DNA of 64,000 nucleotides from Pictodentalium vernedei (GCA_031216915.1 CM062290.1:256167597-256231596); one strand, 5' to 3'. Shown: positions 40,294 to 52,622, counted from the stretch's first letter. A program made the numbers and translations. The notes: generated by a model from the sequence alone, not told the origin.

Positions 40294-41540
40294 TTATGTG
40301 TACCCATACTATGTATGGTACACATAATGCCGGCATCCGGGGTGACCATCTGTTGTTCGTCCATCCTTTGTCCGTCCATCTGTCCGTCTGTCCGTCTGTC
40401 CGTCCATATCCATTTCTTTGGCTTGCGATAACTTGAAAAATATTGCTTGGATTGTCAAGTTACTGTATATTTGTGTTCAGGTTACTGATGTGCCGAGCTG
40501 TATAGTTTTTGGTGTAAATCGGATAATTTGATCCTGAGATATTAACCCTTTATCCTTCAAATTGAAAATTCCTCCAATCCCTTTGGCATTTGATAACTTG
40601 AAAAATATTGCTTGGATTGTCTTGTTACTTTATAGTTACTTTATATTTGTGTTCAGGTTACTGATTTGCCGAGCTGTATAGTTTTTGGTATAAAACTGTC
40701 ATTTTGATCCCGAGATATTAACCCTTTACCCTTCAAATTGAAAATTTCTCCAATATCTTTGGTATTCGATAACTTGAAAAATATTGCTTGGATTGTCAGG
40801 TTACTTTATATTTGTGTTCAGGTTACTGATGTGCCGAGCTGTATAGTTTTTGGTGTAAATCTGATAATTTAATCCTGAGATATTGACCCTTTATCCTTCA
40901 AATTGAAAATTCCTCCAATCCCTTTGGCATTCGATAACTTGAAAAATATTGCTTGGATTGTCAAGTTACTTTATATTTGTGTTCAGGTTACTGATGTACC
41001 GAGCTGTATAGTTTTTGGTGTAAATCTGTTATTTTGATCCTGAGATATTAACTCTTTATCCTTCAAATTGAAAATTCCTCCAATCCCTTTGGCATTTGAT
41101 AACTTGAAAAATATTGCTTGGATTGTCAAGTTACTTTATAATTGTGTTCAGGTTACTGATGTGCTGAGCTGTATAGTTTTTGGTGTAAATCTGATAATTT
41201 GATCCAGAGATATTAACCCCCTTTATCCTTCAAATTGAAAATTCCTCCAATCCCTTTGGCATGAGATAACTCAAAAAATATCAATCCGTTTGTCAAGTTA
41301 CTTTATATATTTATTCAGGTTACTGATGTGCTGTGCTGTATAGTTTTTTATGTAAATCTGATAATTTACTCCGGAGATATTAACCCTTTATCCATCAAAT
41401 TAGACACTCCTCCAATCCATTTCTATATGTACCCATACCTTGTATGGTGTACATAATGTCGGCATCCGTGTTGGCCCTCTGTCATACAGCTTTCTACTAG
41501 TTGCACGTATGGGTACACATCTGACGATTTCATCGGCCTA
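40294..41540 (+). mobile_element. HINE-like tandem-repeat element E
   Basis: The left end is a hairpin, GTGTACCCATACTATGTATGGTACAC. Six monomers of about 165 bp follow (marker GATAACTTGAAAAATATTGC at about 40429, 40592, 40769, 40935, 41099 and a diverged one near 41266). A second left-end copy is near 41430. The right end is GTATGGGTACACATCTGACGAT with hairpin CGAT-TTC-ATCG. CCGTC repeats follow the left end, as in the element at 3101. Confidence 0.6.
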
Positions 41541-42361
41541 TTTTTTCTTTTTTTTATTCAGCAGAGCTGTACAAATTAAAAATATAAGGCAACCCTAGAA
41601 AAGATTATCTTAACTGATTTCAGGCAACTCATTTATCTGCAGATCACTCTTTTCCAGACTTCACTCTTAACCCACTGAGTATTTTCAAGATATTTTTTCA
41701 TCAAATCTAGTCATGGCTGCTGTAAGGCAGCCATGACTAGAGTTAATGAAAAATTAATTTAAATATTACAAGAAATCAATGGTGAAAAAATCCATTCAAT
41801 TTACAGGGGAAAATATGTTTAAATATGCCCAAATTATACTTATATCAGTGACTAGAGAAACCCTGATTTGTAAGTGGTTTACGTTTCTTAGGCACCCCCC
41901 CCCCCCCAAAAAAAAAAAAAAAAAAAATGAAAAGAAAGAAAAGAAAAAGGTTTTGGTTCTCAGTCCTCATTAAAGCTAAACCCATTTGTTGAATGTTTTT
42001 ATTGGCTTCAAATGTCTTCCAAAATTAGTTTGAAATCTTGAACTTTAAAATTTTACCTCTTTTGATTGATGTATATTTATTTGCACATGTTTGCAACAAA
42101 TTTGGCCTCAGTGTAGTTTTTAGACAGAAATTCAGCAGCCTATTTCACAAGTTTTTTTTAATTGCTTACATTCTGTTTTAATACATTGACAAAAAGGGTT
42201 CAGAGAGTCTTTTCCATCAATGTGTTAATCCCAGCATTTCAGCATCTGTATCAAGTGTTATTGTCATTATAAAAGAGAACAGGGTTCTGAATAAACTGAC
42301 CAATAAATAAGCAAGAACAATTCAAGTAAATACCTTGATTATTTATCTTAATTCTTGAAAT
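41541..42361. repeat. Palindromic MITE and low-complexity tract
   Basis: A TTAACCCACTGAGTATTTT end lies at 41667. The hairpin CTAGTCATGGCTGC-TGTAAG-GCAGCCATGACTAG is at 41707-41740. The same MITE type is at 58350-58530 and is split by DIRS copy 2. A C-run then A-run lies at 41891-41927. No gene. Confidence 0.55.
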
Positions 42362-42763
42362 GGGGGTGTGGTGGCATTTCGGTAACTGGTTCTTGTCAGA
42401 TCACTGAAGTTAATCAACATCAAGCCTGGTTAGTCCTTGGATGGGTAACCGCCTGAGCGATCGATTCGGACTCCCACATTGTGTCCTTGGGCAAGTCACT
42501 TAACCCTGATTGTCCACATGGGGGCACGATAACACTGTGTATGAAGGCATACTGCTCGTTGATGGTGCACATGTCTTCAACCAATCTAACTTAACCCAGA
42601 CTGTGCTGCAGTTCGGAGTTATGATGTGGGGGAGCTGACAGCTGCTCGTTGTTGCGCAGTGGTTCTCTCTGGGTGCACCGGCTTCCTCCACCCGTAAAAC
42701 AGTCACTGACACGATATGACCTTAACTGTTAAAGTGTTGTTGAACCTTAATAAATAAATAAAT
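42362..42763 (+). mobile_element. 5S rRNA-derived SINE, target duplication AATTCTTGAAAT
   Basis: The head GTCAGATCACTGAAGTTAAT...GGATGGGTAACC is 5S-like with mutations. The body GTCCTTGGGCAAGTCACTTAACC and a tail ending AATAAATAAATA follow. Duplications at 42350-42361 and 42764-42775. More diverged than the copy at 62489. Confidence 0.85.
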
Positions 42764-42775
42764 AATTCTTGAAAT

Positions 42776-43613
42776 TGGCGCAAATTAAAAGTGGTTACTT
42801 TATTTCTGTTGAAGGTAACAATGGGCATCAAGGATCTCTTGGAGATTTATTTTACCATACCAGTCTGTACAAGATTCTGTCATTTATCAAAGAAATCAAC
42901 CTTTTTAATAAATTTTAAATTACTTTTATTTTTTTAAACCAGATGCTCATCACATTTCTTTCAGCCAACAGGTTGATTTAATTTGTATTTGTTAAATAAC
43001 TCATTAGTTCTCAGTAGTTTCCTTGCTGCTTAATTCTCTACCATTCAGATGTACATCTATCATGATTTTAATCAATTCATTTACATTATACAGATATGAC
43101 ATATTTTACCCTAAAAACTGTTTTATGTCCATGATATAGCTTTAGTTGTTGATCTGGCATTAAGCACCAATAAATAGATTAATAAGATAATGAATGATCT
43201 TTTTATCACAAAATACTATTTTATTGCCATGATATAGCCCTAACTGCTGATGTGACATTAAGCACTAATAAATAAATGAACAACATGCAAATGAACTGAT
43301 TTTTTGCAGGCCTGCTTAGGTTTTACGTTCTTGCATCAAGACCCATATGGCACCATCGGCATTGCTGAGGAGTTTTATTTATTAGTTATATAATACCCAC
43401 TCCATCATGACCTTTTACCTAATGCAAATATAACATGCATTGTTTTACTTGGATAACTAAAACATTTTTTCTTTTCAAAACCAAAGCTTATTACTTTGAT
43501 GAGCTTACAGCCTCCAAACAAAAGTAGACAGAAAGTTAGAGAGAGAGGGAGAGAGAGAGAGAAACAATTGGTGTTTTTCATTAAAATGTGCACTGAAAGT
43601 AGAAAATCAGTCA
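42776..43613. repeat. SINE-tail fragments and microsatellite, no gene
   Basis: ATGATATAGC...GGCATTAAGCACCAATAAATA occurs at about 43132-43175 and again at about 43230-43278. A (GA)n tract lies at 43541-43562. Confidence 0.5.
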
Positions 43614-44033
43614 ATGAGTTCTATCAAATTAAAAAAGGTCTTGAGTAAAGCATGTCATCCTTTCCATCAACATGTAAGTCTCATAAGATATAAGCAGAGG
43701 TCGCGGTCCCTGGTGCTGAGGGGAAAATTGGAAAAAACTGAAAAGGAGTGCCAAATGTGTAATTTAGGTGTGGTGGAGACCCTGGAACACTTTCTTCTAG
43801 AATGCCCAAAATACAAGTCTAAAAGAATAAGATTCACTGGGAGTATAATGGGGAAATGGGATGGGAGAATGAAGGACATGTGGGTAGTGTGTGACTCTAA
43901 GGAAACGGTTAATATGCTAATCAGAGAGATTGGGAAAAAAGGGTCAAAGGAAGTCATCAAGCAGTTCATCTCCGAGTGTTGGGAGGAGAGAAGAAGGGTG
44001 GGAATAGGGAGGCAGTTGGGATCACAGGGGTAA
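43614..44033 (+). pseudogene. Non-LTR retrotransposon C-terminal fragment
   Basis: A 139-codon frame rich in Lys/Arg with a C-x2-C-x9-H-x4-C zinc motif (CQMC...HFLLECPKY). This is the arrangement at the C-terminus of many LINE polyproteins, after the reverse transcriptase. No RT or endonuclease sequence lies upstream, as expected for a 5'-truncated LINE insertion; the clade cannot be told. The frame ends TAA at 44031. The ATG at 43614 is unlikely to be a real start. Confidence 0.6.
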
Positions 44034-45379
44034 CCAAGGCCTTCTCACGCGAGAACCATGACAAATCAGCTGCCGGCCAAAATGTTATTATTATATATGT
44101 TTGCAACAACACTCACATCAGGTTTGCTATTCACAAAGAGAACTGAATAGAATCTGAATCCATAAAAATCAAAACCATGATATCGCATGGTGACTGCATT
44201 TTGTCTTATGAATTCAAACACCAATACTGGGTTTTCCACGGCCCTTAAAATTCAGATTATTTTGCTACATCATAATTTTACTGTAGCCAAATCAGTCCAC
44301 CGCTAGGGCTTGAATCTCAATTTTGGGTTGAATCAAATCCCAATTCTAATCAATAAAATCAAATCACAAATTGAATCTCAGTGCTCTTCACTTCTAGATA
44401 TTGCACCTTCTTACAACCATAAATACTGTCATTCTTTTGGGGCAAATCAATAGAAAAAAAAGCGAAATATTTCAGCATAGAATCAAGGTAGATTTGCAAC
44501 TGAAATCTCCTTGAACTTTTCTTCTATCATCAAGTCTCCAGTACAGGACACCTGATGCTAGAAGATGAGTTGAAGAGGAGACACTTGGTAGAATTTTGAG
44601 AATCTCAATGCTTTTGAACTTGTAGATATTGCATGTTACAACCTGTAAATCTTTGTCTCCACTCAAGACTTATACAAAGGTGACTTGTATGTTTGGGGAA
44701 ATCAATAGAAAAAATGTGAAATATTCCAGAACAGAATAAAAGTAGATTTTATCTTGAACTCTTCTTTCATCAGGTCTCTTGAACAGGAGACCTGATGATA
44801 GAAGTTGAGTTCAAGAGGAGTCACTTTGTAGAAATTTAAGAACATGTCAATGATTTGAAAATTTACCATGATTTGAATCAAATTTTGAATCGAATCAAAT
44901 TCCAAACTATCGCAGGGCCCTCCCCATATCACAGCTGAAGCATTTCTTTTTTCATGTCTTCGAACACCAGTATCAACATCACACATATCTGTTGTCACTG
45001 TTAATTGTTTTACATTTAAATTGATGTACAACTGACTGATTAAAAAGCTGTTATAATGATATTGTTTACTCCATTCTTTGACAGACCACACATCAACCCA
45101 AGTAATCACCACTCACCATGCATCAGACCCCAAAATGGAGACAGTGACATTTCTAGTAAGACAGTTGGTAACAGTACACCTCCCACTGAAAAGGAATTAT
45201 TATTCAGTGTTTCAATTTCAAAATTGATCTTTATCATATATGAGGGTTGAGCAGACACCACTTGTTTCTGTATTTGGAGAGGGAGCACATTGGACCCCAG
45301 TTACGAAGCTACAAACTATTCAACAATCTGCTGTAACCCAAGTTCTTCATTTGAACATGTCGGTGACAGGTGTCCCACT
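44034..45379. repeat. Tandem 245-bp duplication of a hairpin unit; otherwise no gene
   Basis: Units at about 44450-44640 and 44697-44870 share AAATCAATAGAAAAAA and the hairpin CTTGAACT-TTCT...ATCA-GTCTC / ACCTGATG-TAGAA...AGTT-AAGAGGAG. The second unit has the cleaner palindrome (about 44755-44820). No coding content. Confidence 0.55.
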
Positions 45380-45624
45380 GCAAGCCTGAAAATAAGCAGA
45401 CTGTCATCTGCAAAATGAGGTCCCCAGAGGGTGAATTTGGTGATGCACAACAGGGTAGCATCACAAAATTTACCTTCTGTGAACCTCAGTCTGAATCAAG
45501 GTCTCAAGCCAAAACAGAAAGATGGACCCAGAGGATGAATTGACCCACTGTATGGGATAGCATCAGCAAATTCACCCTCTGGGGACCCCATTTTGCATAT
45601 GACAGGTTGCTTATATTCATGCTA
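45380..45624. mobile_element. MITE with 10-bp target duplication
   Basis: The inverted ends contain GAAAATAAGCAG, GGTCCCCAGAGGGTGAATTT and GATGC. They are flanked by GTGTCCCACT at 45370-45379 and 45625-45634. A homologous element lies at 63068-63320. The duplication length points towards hAT or Mutator-type transposases. Confidence 0.65.
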
Positions 45625-45634
45625 GTGTCCCACT

Positions 45635-46439
45635 ATCATGAATGATGTCATGAGGAACACAGTGGTGAAGGAAGCATTTCGAAGTTGATGCAGCTGGAGG
45701 GTATGGCCATAGAAGTGCACTTAAAAAGAGACAAGTTGGTATTCATACCTTTGCTGGCATATGACTAAAATACACTGCATGACACAAAAGAACATCATCA
45801 GCAATTTTGAAGGTACATGTGGGATATATTTATCTTTGTCACTTAACTCACCTTTCCACCACCACACCCATACCAACACACTTTTCAACATCTTCCAACA
45901 TACTTGTCAAGACCTAAGAATCAAGGAAATGACATTTTAGTGGATCCATTTTCCAAATTTTCTTCCATGCAGCTGAACAATGGTAGATTTCGTTCATTTT
46001 GGATATTTGCTTTCCCCTCTCATTGAGCTTCCATTGCCTATGGTATTATACCATTGATCCCATGGAGGTCCATTGGGGATATTTTTCGCTTTAAAATGAG
46101 CGAGGAATTTTCACCAAGGGCCCCTCCAGGTCAGTGGGTGAAAATATTTTTTTTGCAAAAGATTACTTAAAATTCTTCAGAATTTTAGACCCCCCCCCCC
46201 CCCCCAATTCCTCCAATGTGCGGTGAATGCTCCTCCACAACTGGTTAAAATGAGTATGTTCACATAGTAGCAGTTTGACCATATGATTTGCTTCCTATCC
46301 TGAAGAATACTGAAAAGAAGAGATATAAACTTCCAGGTCATTGATAGTTCTGGAAAAAGTAGCAGGCTTAACACATAATATGGTTTGTTTTTTATGCTTT
46401 CTTGTTGTTTTGTTCAAATGATTTAATCCAAGGTAACTG
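45635..46439. other. No gene recognised
   Basis: A C-run lies at 46191-46205. Nothing else supported. Confidence 0.35.
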
Positions 46440-46690
46440 CATTGTCCTTTGGCAAGGCATTTAAACCTGATGGCCTACATGGGGGCATGGTGGCACTGTA
46501 TAATGTGTACTGCACGTCGATGGTAAACTTGTCTTCAAGAAATAAGCAGAGTTAGTACATTGGGGAGTCTGGCAGTTGCTCAGTGGTACTCTCCAGGTAC
46601 TCTGACTTCCTCCACCTGCAAAACTGTCTGACACGTGGTGACCCTGGCTGTTGAAAGTGTCATTAAACCCCAATAAATAAATAAATATAT
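46440..46690 (+). mobile_element. SINE fragment (body and tail of the tRNA/5S SINE type)
   Basis: GTCCTTTGGCAAGGCATTTAA, CATGGGGGCATGGTGGCACTG and GTGGTACTCTCC are followed by CCCCAATAAATAAATAAATA. The head is missing. Confidence 0.65.
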
Positions 46691-46713
46691 AAATATATAA
46701 TATTTAACCCCTA

Positions 46714-46900
46714 AAGGGATAGATATGTGTATAAATGTTTGATACTCATTGACAGTCTACATCCGGTGGCTTTGCAGTTGTTTCTAGGCTAGTCTCAGCT
46801 GTCTGTATAGGCAGCCGAGACTGGCTTAGAAACAACCTTCAAGGTACTTATAATTTAATGTTTTGAGATACCCAGAGACTGCCTGTTGGGGCACATGTTC
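46714..46900. repeat. Hairpin MITE-like repeat
   Basis: TTAACCCCTAAAGGG begins near 46714. The palindrome GTTGTTTCTAGGCTAGTCTC...GAGACTGGCTTAGAAACAAC is centred near 46810. Confidence 0.5.
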
Positions 46901-47127
46901 TGTTCTCCATGGGAACCGAAGGAAGTGAAGCAGTGCTTGTTTACTGTGGTAAAGAAGCTCTGTTTTATTGGTAAAATAGGACCCAGTAACTAAGGGATGG
47001 GATGGAAGTCTTTTAAAATGGGCAACATGGGAATAAATGATTAACTAAACTCGACTTTATATTCGTGTTGCAGACACGATTAGCCATTGTGCAGATGTAT
47101 GTAACCTAAAACACCAATAAATATATA
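46901..47127 (+). mobile_element. SINE, CCCATGGGAACC-head family, copy 1
   Basis: TGTTTACTGTGGTAAA, AAAATAGGACCCAGTAAC and GATTAGCCATTGTGCA...CACCAATAAATA. Flanked by ACATGTTC at 46893-46900 and 47128-47135. Same family at 52623, 58733 and 61497. The head shows no clear tRNA or 5S similarity. Confidence 0.7.
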
Positions 47128-47135
47128 ACATGTTC

Positions 47136-48226
47136 AGTTGCAGTGGAAAGTGATCAGAGTTAGAATAAGGCCCCACATGGTAATTGGTAATAAACATTCA
47201 GATGCACTCATACAGCCAAGAGAAACCAGGAAATGGCATTTCCAACTGTCAGTATTGCAAAAACGTTTCTTCAATTGGGCTAAACAGCAGGTGACTTGGC
47301 AAGTGTGAGATGTCCCCAAATAAAACCAATCTGAAGGCTTGCAATTTAATCCAGGAAAGCATTTTATGCTCATTTGAGCCTCTTATGCTCATTTGAGCCT
47401 CTTATGCTCATTTGAGCCTCTTCGTAAAAGGCACGTCTTGATGATGAAATTGGAATATTAGTCGGTTGGGATTACAGTTGAAAAACTCAAACTTCTTGGA
47501 AATTTATTAGTTAATAATAATATATACATGTAGTAGTCATGATGTAAATTCTTATTAAATTAATCTGTACTTTACTGGTACTCCAAATTGGAGGCAGGCT
47601 GAATCGTGCACTGCAGAATTCCATTTGTATGACGGACAATGTGTGGGCACAAGTCAGAGTATTAAATCTGGTCTTTAAGAAAGTACAGTAGCAAGAGAAA
47701 ATTTATAACTTAGTCACCTACACCCACACCCCCATATATATAAGCCCATGGTGCTCACTATATCCAAGTTTGTTTACTCCAATCTTTTGGTATATCTATT
47801 TAGCCCTACTGTTTTCTTGGAAATATGTTTTGTAGCCATTTTTTAAAAAATAATAAGTCAACTGGTTATTATGTTATAAAACAACTGCTGTTGAGAGAAA
47901 TTCTTTTGTGTTTTTCACCAAACAACTGCAAATTTGGCAACATGTTAAATAACAGTTTATGTGGCCAGTCTTTATAGATATCCCCGTCTGTCCGATAGGC
48001 ATAATTGTGTACTTATTTTAAGTGCTGTCCATGATACAATGATGGTATATATCATCACCGAGGACTGCCGTGTGGTTAGTGCATCAGGCTTGAGATCGAA
48101 AGGTTAATTGTTCGATCCTGACCAATGTCACTTCTGTTGAAGCCTTGGGCAAGATGCTCTCATCCCCACTGCTAAAGTGGGAGCAGGTTGTCAATGTTTG
48201 TTAGTGCATAGAGGATGACTATGGTA
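47136..48226. repeat. Short minisatellite and a tRNA-like SINE fragment, no gene
   Basis: TTATGCTCATTTGAGCCTC is repeated three times at about 47365-47421; each unit is a small palindrome (GCTCATTTGAGC). At about 48058-48200 a tRNA-like SINE piece (GCCGTGTGGTTAGTGCATC...GTTCGATCC, then CCTTGGGCAAGATGCT) is visible. Confidence 0.5.
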
Positions 48227-48580
48227 CCGTAAACCGGGGTGTATAGGGACACTTTTGAACATTTATATATTTTTAAACTATGTTAGGATACAAAATTTGG
48301 GGATTTCCTAATACTGAACTATGACCCCGTTGTGATACTTGAGATCCATCAATAGTTTTAGTTTCTCTTGATTATTTAAGTATATATTTTTTTTAATAAA
48401 CAGCTGTCCCTATTCACCCCTCGTTGTGGGGTGAATAGGGACAGTCTGCCATTCATTCAGCTGTCTCTTTTCTACCCTTGCTTGGGGATAATAGGGAAAT
48501 TTTACAGGTTTTTAAAAAACAAATTGAACAATGATAAGGCAAAATGAACTGATATTTTGGCAGACTAGATTCACAATAAG

Positions 48581-48946
48581 TCAACATTGAGCAAGGAGGG
48601 GGGCTTGGATTGGTACATCCTTTAGTGTTTCAGACAGATTGTCAAAATAGTCATTAATTGTCTCTGGTGAAACCCCGGCCCTTGACCGGTTTATGTTCTG
48701 GCACATTCTTTGTGATATTTTATCTTTATTCCTTTTCAGGAATGAACGCACCCAATCCCCACTCGGCATATTGTTTTTAAATTTTTTTGATGTTATGCCG
48801 CGCCGATCCAGATAGCCTTTCACAATTATTCTGACGTCATACTGATCCATAGAATAGCCCCACTCTGCTGAAGTCTTCAACCCCTTAACTAAGTGATCTG
48901 CAGTAGATTTATCCAGTTCAGTCTGCCCACCCTGTTTTCGAGTCAT
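48581..48946 (-). pseudogene. pogo/CENP-B-like transposase, N-terminal domain only
   Basis: A minus-strand frame of 121 codons starting MTRKQGG. It contains a CENP-B-type helix-turn-helix segment: AEWGYSMDQYDVRIIVKGYL, PSGDWVRSFLKRNKDKISQR, then SRAGVSPETINDYFDNLSET, as in jerky/Tigger-type transposases. The DDE catalytic domain that normally follows is absent; the frame ends after VPIQAPLLAQC and no DDE segment is found between 48227 and 48581. It could at most encode a DNA-binding fragment. It lies close to the left TIR, reading outwards. Confidence 0.7.
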
Positions 48947-49070
48947 TTTTTATGTCTGTATAGAACAGTTTTGGGGATATTAAACTTTTAATCGGCCTTT
49001 CGAAATGACATACCCCCTTCACAGCAGCTAATACAGCATTCAAAGCATCTTTGTCGTGCTTACGATAGAT

Positions 49071-50781
49071 TTTTAGCTCAACTTGACAAAGTCAAGCTGA
49101 GCTATTGCCATCACTTCTAGTCCGTCGGCGTTCGTACGTACGTACGTACGTACGTTAGTACATTAGTACGTACGTCCACAATTTCCTTTGGCACACCTCA
49201 CAGGTCACATTTATGATCAGATTACTTTGAAACTTGGTATGCTTGTTTGGGGTGACCTCTAGATGGGAGCTATCGATTTTCTTCAATTTCCGTCAAAAAA
49301 TGTTGCCGCGGCCAACGTTCTTAGAACTTAGTTTAGTCAAACCACAATATTTCCCTTTGGCACGCCCTACAGGGCACATTTATGATTTGATTGCTTTGAA
49401 ACCTGGTGTGCTTATTTAGGGTGACCTCTAGATGGGAGCTATCGATTTTCTTCAATTTCTGGCAAAAAATGTTGCCACGGCCAACGTTCGTAGAACTTAG
49501 TTTAGTCCGACCTAAATATTTCCCTTTGGCACACCCTACAGGGCACATTTATGATCAGATTGCTTTGAAACCTTGTATGCTTGTTTGGGTAGACCTCTAG
49601 ATGGGAGCTATCGATTTTCTTCAATTTCTGTCAAAAAATGTTGCAGCGGCCAACGTTCTTAGAACTTAGTTTAGTCAGAAGACTCAATATTTCCCTTTGG
49701 CACACCCTACAGGGTACATTTATGATCGGATTGCTTTGAAACCTGGCATGCTTGTTTGGGGTGACCTCTAGATGGGAGCTATCGATTTTCTTCAATTTTC
49801 GTCAAAAAATGTTGCCGCGGCCAATGTTCTTAGAACTTAGTTTAGTCAAACCACAATATTTCCCTTTGGCACACCCTACAGGGCACATTTATGATTTGAT
49901 TGCTTTGAAATGTGGTATTCTTATTTAGGGTGACCTCTAGATGGGAGCTATCGATTTCCTTCAATTTCCGGCAATAAATGTTGCCACGGCCAACATTCGT
50001 AGAACTTAGTTTAGTCAGACCTCAATATTTCCCTTTGGCACACCCGACAGGGCCCATTTATGATCAGATTGCTTTGAAACCTGGTATGCTTGTTTGGGGA
50101 TACCTCTAGATGGGAGCTATCGATTTTCTTCAATTTCCGTCAAAAAATGTTGCCGCGGCCAACATTCTTAGAACTTAGTTTAGTCAGAAGACTCAATATT
50201 TCCCATTGGCACACCCTACAGGGTACATTTATGATCGGATTGCTTTGAAACCTGGCATGCTTGTTTGGGGTGACCTCCAGATGGGAGCTATCGATTTTCT
50301 TCAATTTCTGTCAAAAAGTGTTGCCTGGCCAACGTTTTTAGAACTCAGTTTAGTCAGACCACAATATTTCCCTTTGGCACACCCTACAGGGCACATTTAT
50401 GATTTGATTGCTTTGAAACCCGGTATGCTTGTTTGGGGAGACCTCTAGATGGGAGCTATCGATTTTCTTCAATTTCCGTCAAAAAATGTTGCCACGGCCA
50501 ACGTTCTTAGAATTTAGTCGAGTCAGACCACAATATTTCCCTTTTGTACACCCTACAGGGCACATTTATGATCGGATTGCTTTGAAACCTGGCATGCTTG
50601 TTTGGGAAGGCCTCTAGATGGGAGCTATCGATCGAGCTTTCTTCGGTTTCTGTCAAAAAATGTTGCCACTGGCAAAAAAAAATGACGCTGGTACCAATGA
50701 TCTTCAATTTTGCCATTTCATTTATAACTTACCAAGTTCAAATTTGTCAAGTTGAGCTACAGTGTCATTGACACTTTCATT
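49071..50781 (+). mobile_element. HINE-like tandem-repeat element B
   Basis: The left end TTTTAGCTCAACTTGACAAAG is followed by GCTATTGCCATCAC and an ACGT microsatellite. About nine 170-bp monomers follow (markers CACATTTATGATC-GATTGC, TTTGAAACCTGG, CTCTAGATGGGAGCTATCG). The right end is TTTGTCAAGTTGAGCTAC plus the hairpin AGTGTCATTGACACT. Ends match elements A and C; monomers match C. Open frames through it (for example 50206-50448) are repeat artefacts. Confidence 0.65.
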
Positions 50782-51235
50782 CCACCCAGCTTTGGTTTAT
50801 AGCTTCACGGCATGTCTGTCCCTATTCACCCCTCGAAAACTTTAACAAACACTTGAAAAATAGAAAAAACTCATATTAGAACAACGTAATGCAGGAATTC
50901 ATTGATATCGGAAATTTACCTTTTTGACACCTGTGGTTGAGGTATCAAATGTTGCAGGAGCCCATATCTGCTATACTTAGCTCTGGACATACAAAGTTTT
51001 CACCCCTTCCAAAATTTTTCAGAAATTATGTCCCTTGTTCTGGGCTCTATCACTACACTTGATATGTCAAAACTATTATTCTATCTTGATGAGTTTTCTT
51101 CAGTCATAGACCCATCCGTAAATAATACATAAAGAATAAAAAATATATATCTAGGCATGTTTACAAAACATGAAACAACTTTTCAGTTTACTGGCCCTAC
51201 TCACACCGCAGTCCCTATACACCCGGTTTACGGTA

Positions 51236-52306
51236 CATTTGTCATAAACCGATGCTAACCCTACTTGTATTGGGTTAGTAAGTTGGAAAGATCAACAGGG
51301 AATATAGTACATGTATTCACAACTTTTTCTCCAAACCCATATGAGACAAGTAGATTGACCATCCAAAATTTAAAAAAAAAATTTTTTAAGTTACGATACC
51401 GAGTTCTGTGCCTGAAACTTGACCACACCAGACTAACTGGTTGAAACAACACAATTATACTCAAAAACATATATTGAAGCACATCCCTGCACAGCACATG
51501 GACATAGGAGGTTAAAGAGCAAATTGTGATTTTTTACTTGTACATGAGCTGTGTCTGAAAGACACATATGATACCCCCCCCCCCCCCCCCCCCCAAAGTC
51601 TACCACACACAAATCACGTACCATACATGTGAAATTCTACAAAAAATTGACCAAGTTCAACAACCTGGAATTTTATGAAATATTGAATGAAGCAAATCAA
51701 AATTCTGACAATATGCATCCCTTTGGTAAAAATACAAACATCCTGTGAAATAAAAATGTTTGAAAACTGGAAGAGGAGTTAGCCGGACAAACAATGTACC
51801 CTAGATGTGGGTGGATGGATGGATGGGCAGTGGACGGATGTTTGGACAGTGGTAAAACATGGTATACGCAAAGCGGGGGCTACTGACCCGACCTGTAGGC
51901 ATGTTCAAAGTAGTCTTAAAGGTAATTGTGGGACAGAAACATTTTCTAAGTCAAAAGAGTGAAAACAAAAAAGTTTTCGAAGTCCAAAAAGTGAAAAAGT
52001 ACCATAACTCGGAAGAAGTATTGGACGGAACTCGTTCCTTGTGCATACCCAATCCCCCATGCGGGTCTATCAGCATACCAAAAGGAAATCAAAATCTGAC
52101 CAATGCCATTGAAATTACAATGCAAAACATCTGTACAGACAGACAGGTGGACGAATGGATGGACGGAGGGCTTAACTTGATACCCCTGAATCCCCTTTCG
52201 GAGGTCAAGGACATAACAATATGCCCCCTGATCATTCGTTGCAGGAGCATAAAAATTTTAACCCTCTTCACACTGATGTCAAAATACTGAAATGTCACAT
52301 TGCACA
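51236..52306 (-). repeat. Poly(C) tract and inverted copy of the 39600 repeat
   Basis: A C-run of about 21 bases lies at 51575-51595. 51800-52245 is the reverse complement of the repeat at 39600-40070 (GGGTCTATCAGCATACC, AGTCTTAAAGGTA). 52255-52306 is one arm of a TTTAACCCTCTTCACACTG MITE that continues after 55120. Confidence 0.55.
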
Positions 52307-52622
52307 TTTTTAGTCGAGTTGTGACAAAGTCAAACTCGACTTATAGTTTGGTGAATGGCAGGTGGGCGGTTGGCTGGGCGGGCGTAGACAATTGGTTTCT
52401 GGATGATAGCTTGATAATTGTTCGACCCACGTTCATGAAATTTCATAGGTAGGTTGGCATCAGTGAAGGGAAGAACCCTATTTATTTTCCACTTGCTTGG
52501 TCAAAGGTCAAGGTCACAGTGACCTTGAACATGGTAAATTGTAAACAATTGGTTTCCGGATGATAACTTTACTATGGTTTAACCCACATTCATGAAACTT
52601 CGTACATAGGTTTCCCCGTGGG

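Larger units (their letters stand above)
48227..51233. mobile_element. pogo-like DNA transposon with exact TIRs, internally invaded
   Basis: The left end CCGTAAACCGGGGTGTATAG (48227) and the right end CTATACACCCGGTTTACGG (to 51233) are inverted repeats flanked by TA (48225-48226, 51234-51235). GTCCCTATTCACCCC-type subterminal motifs occur near 48410, 48430 (inverted), 50818 and 51211. It carries a minus-strand transposase N-terminus and a complete HINE-like insertion (49071-50781). Assignment to pogo/Tigger rests on the TA target and the CENP-B-type domain. Confidence 0.8.

Noticed and set aside
40294..41540. CRISPR-like regular array
   Set aside because: Monomers are contiguous 165-bp tandem repeats without spacers, in a eukaryotic context.
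43614..44033. Intact host gene of 139 codons
   Set aside because: The C-x2-C-x9-H-x4-C tail and lack of an upstream promoter or exon fit a 5'-truncated LINE fragment better.
49234..50617. Several 60-80-codon frames in element B
   Set aside because: Same reason: frames track the 170-bp monomer. Equivalent frames at 55488 and 56263 arise from the duplicated block.
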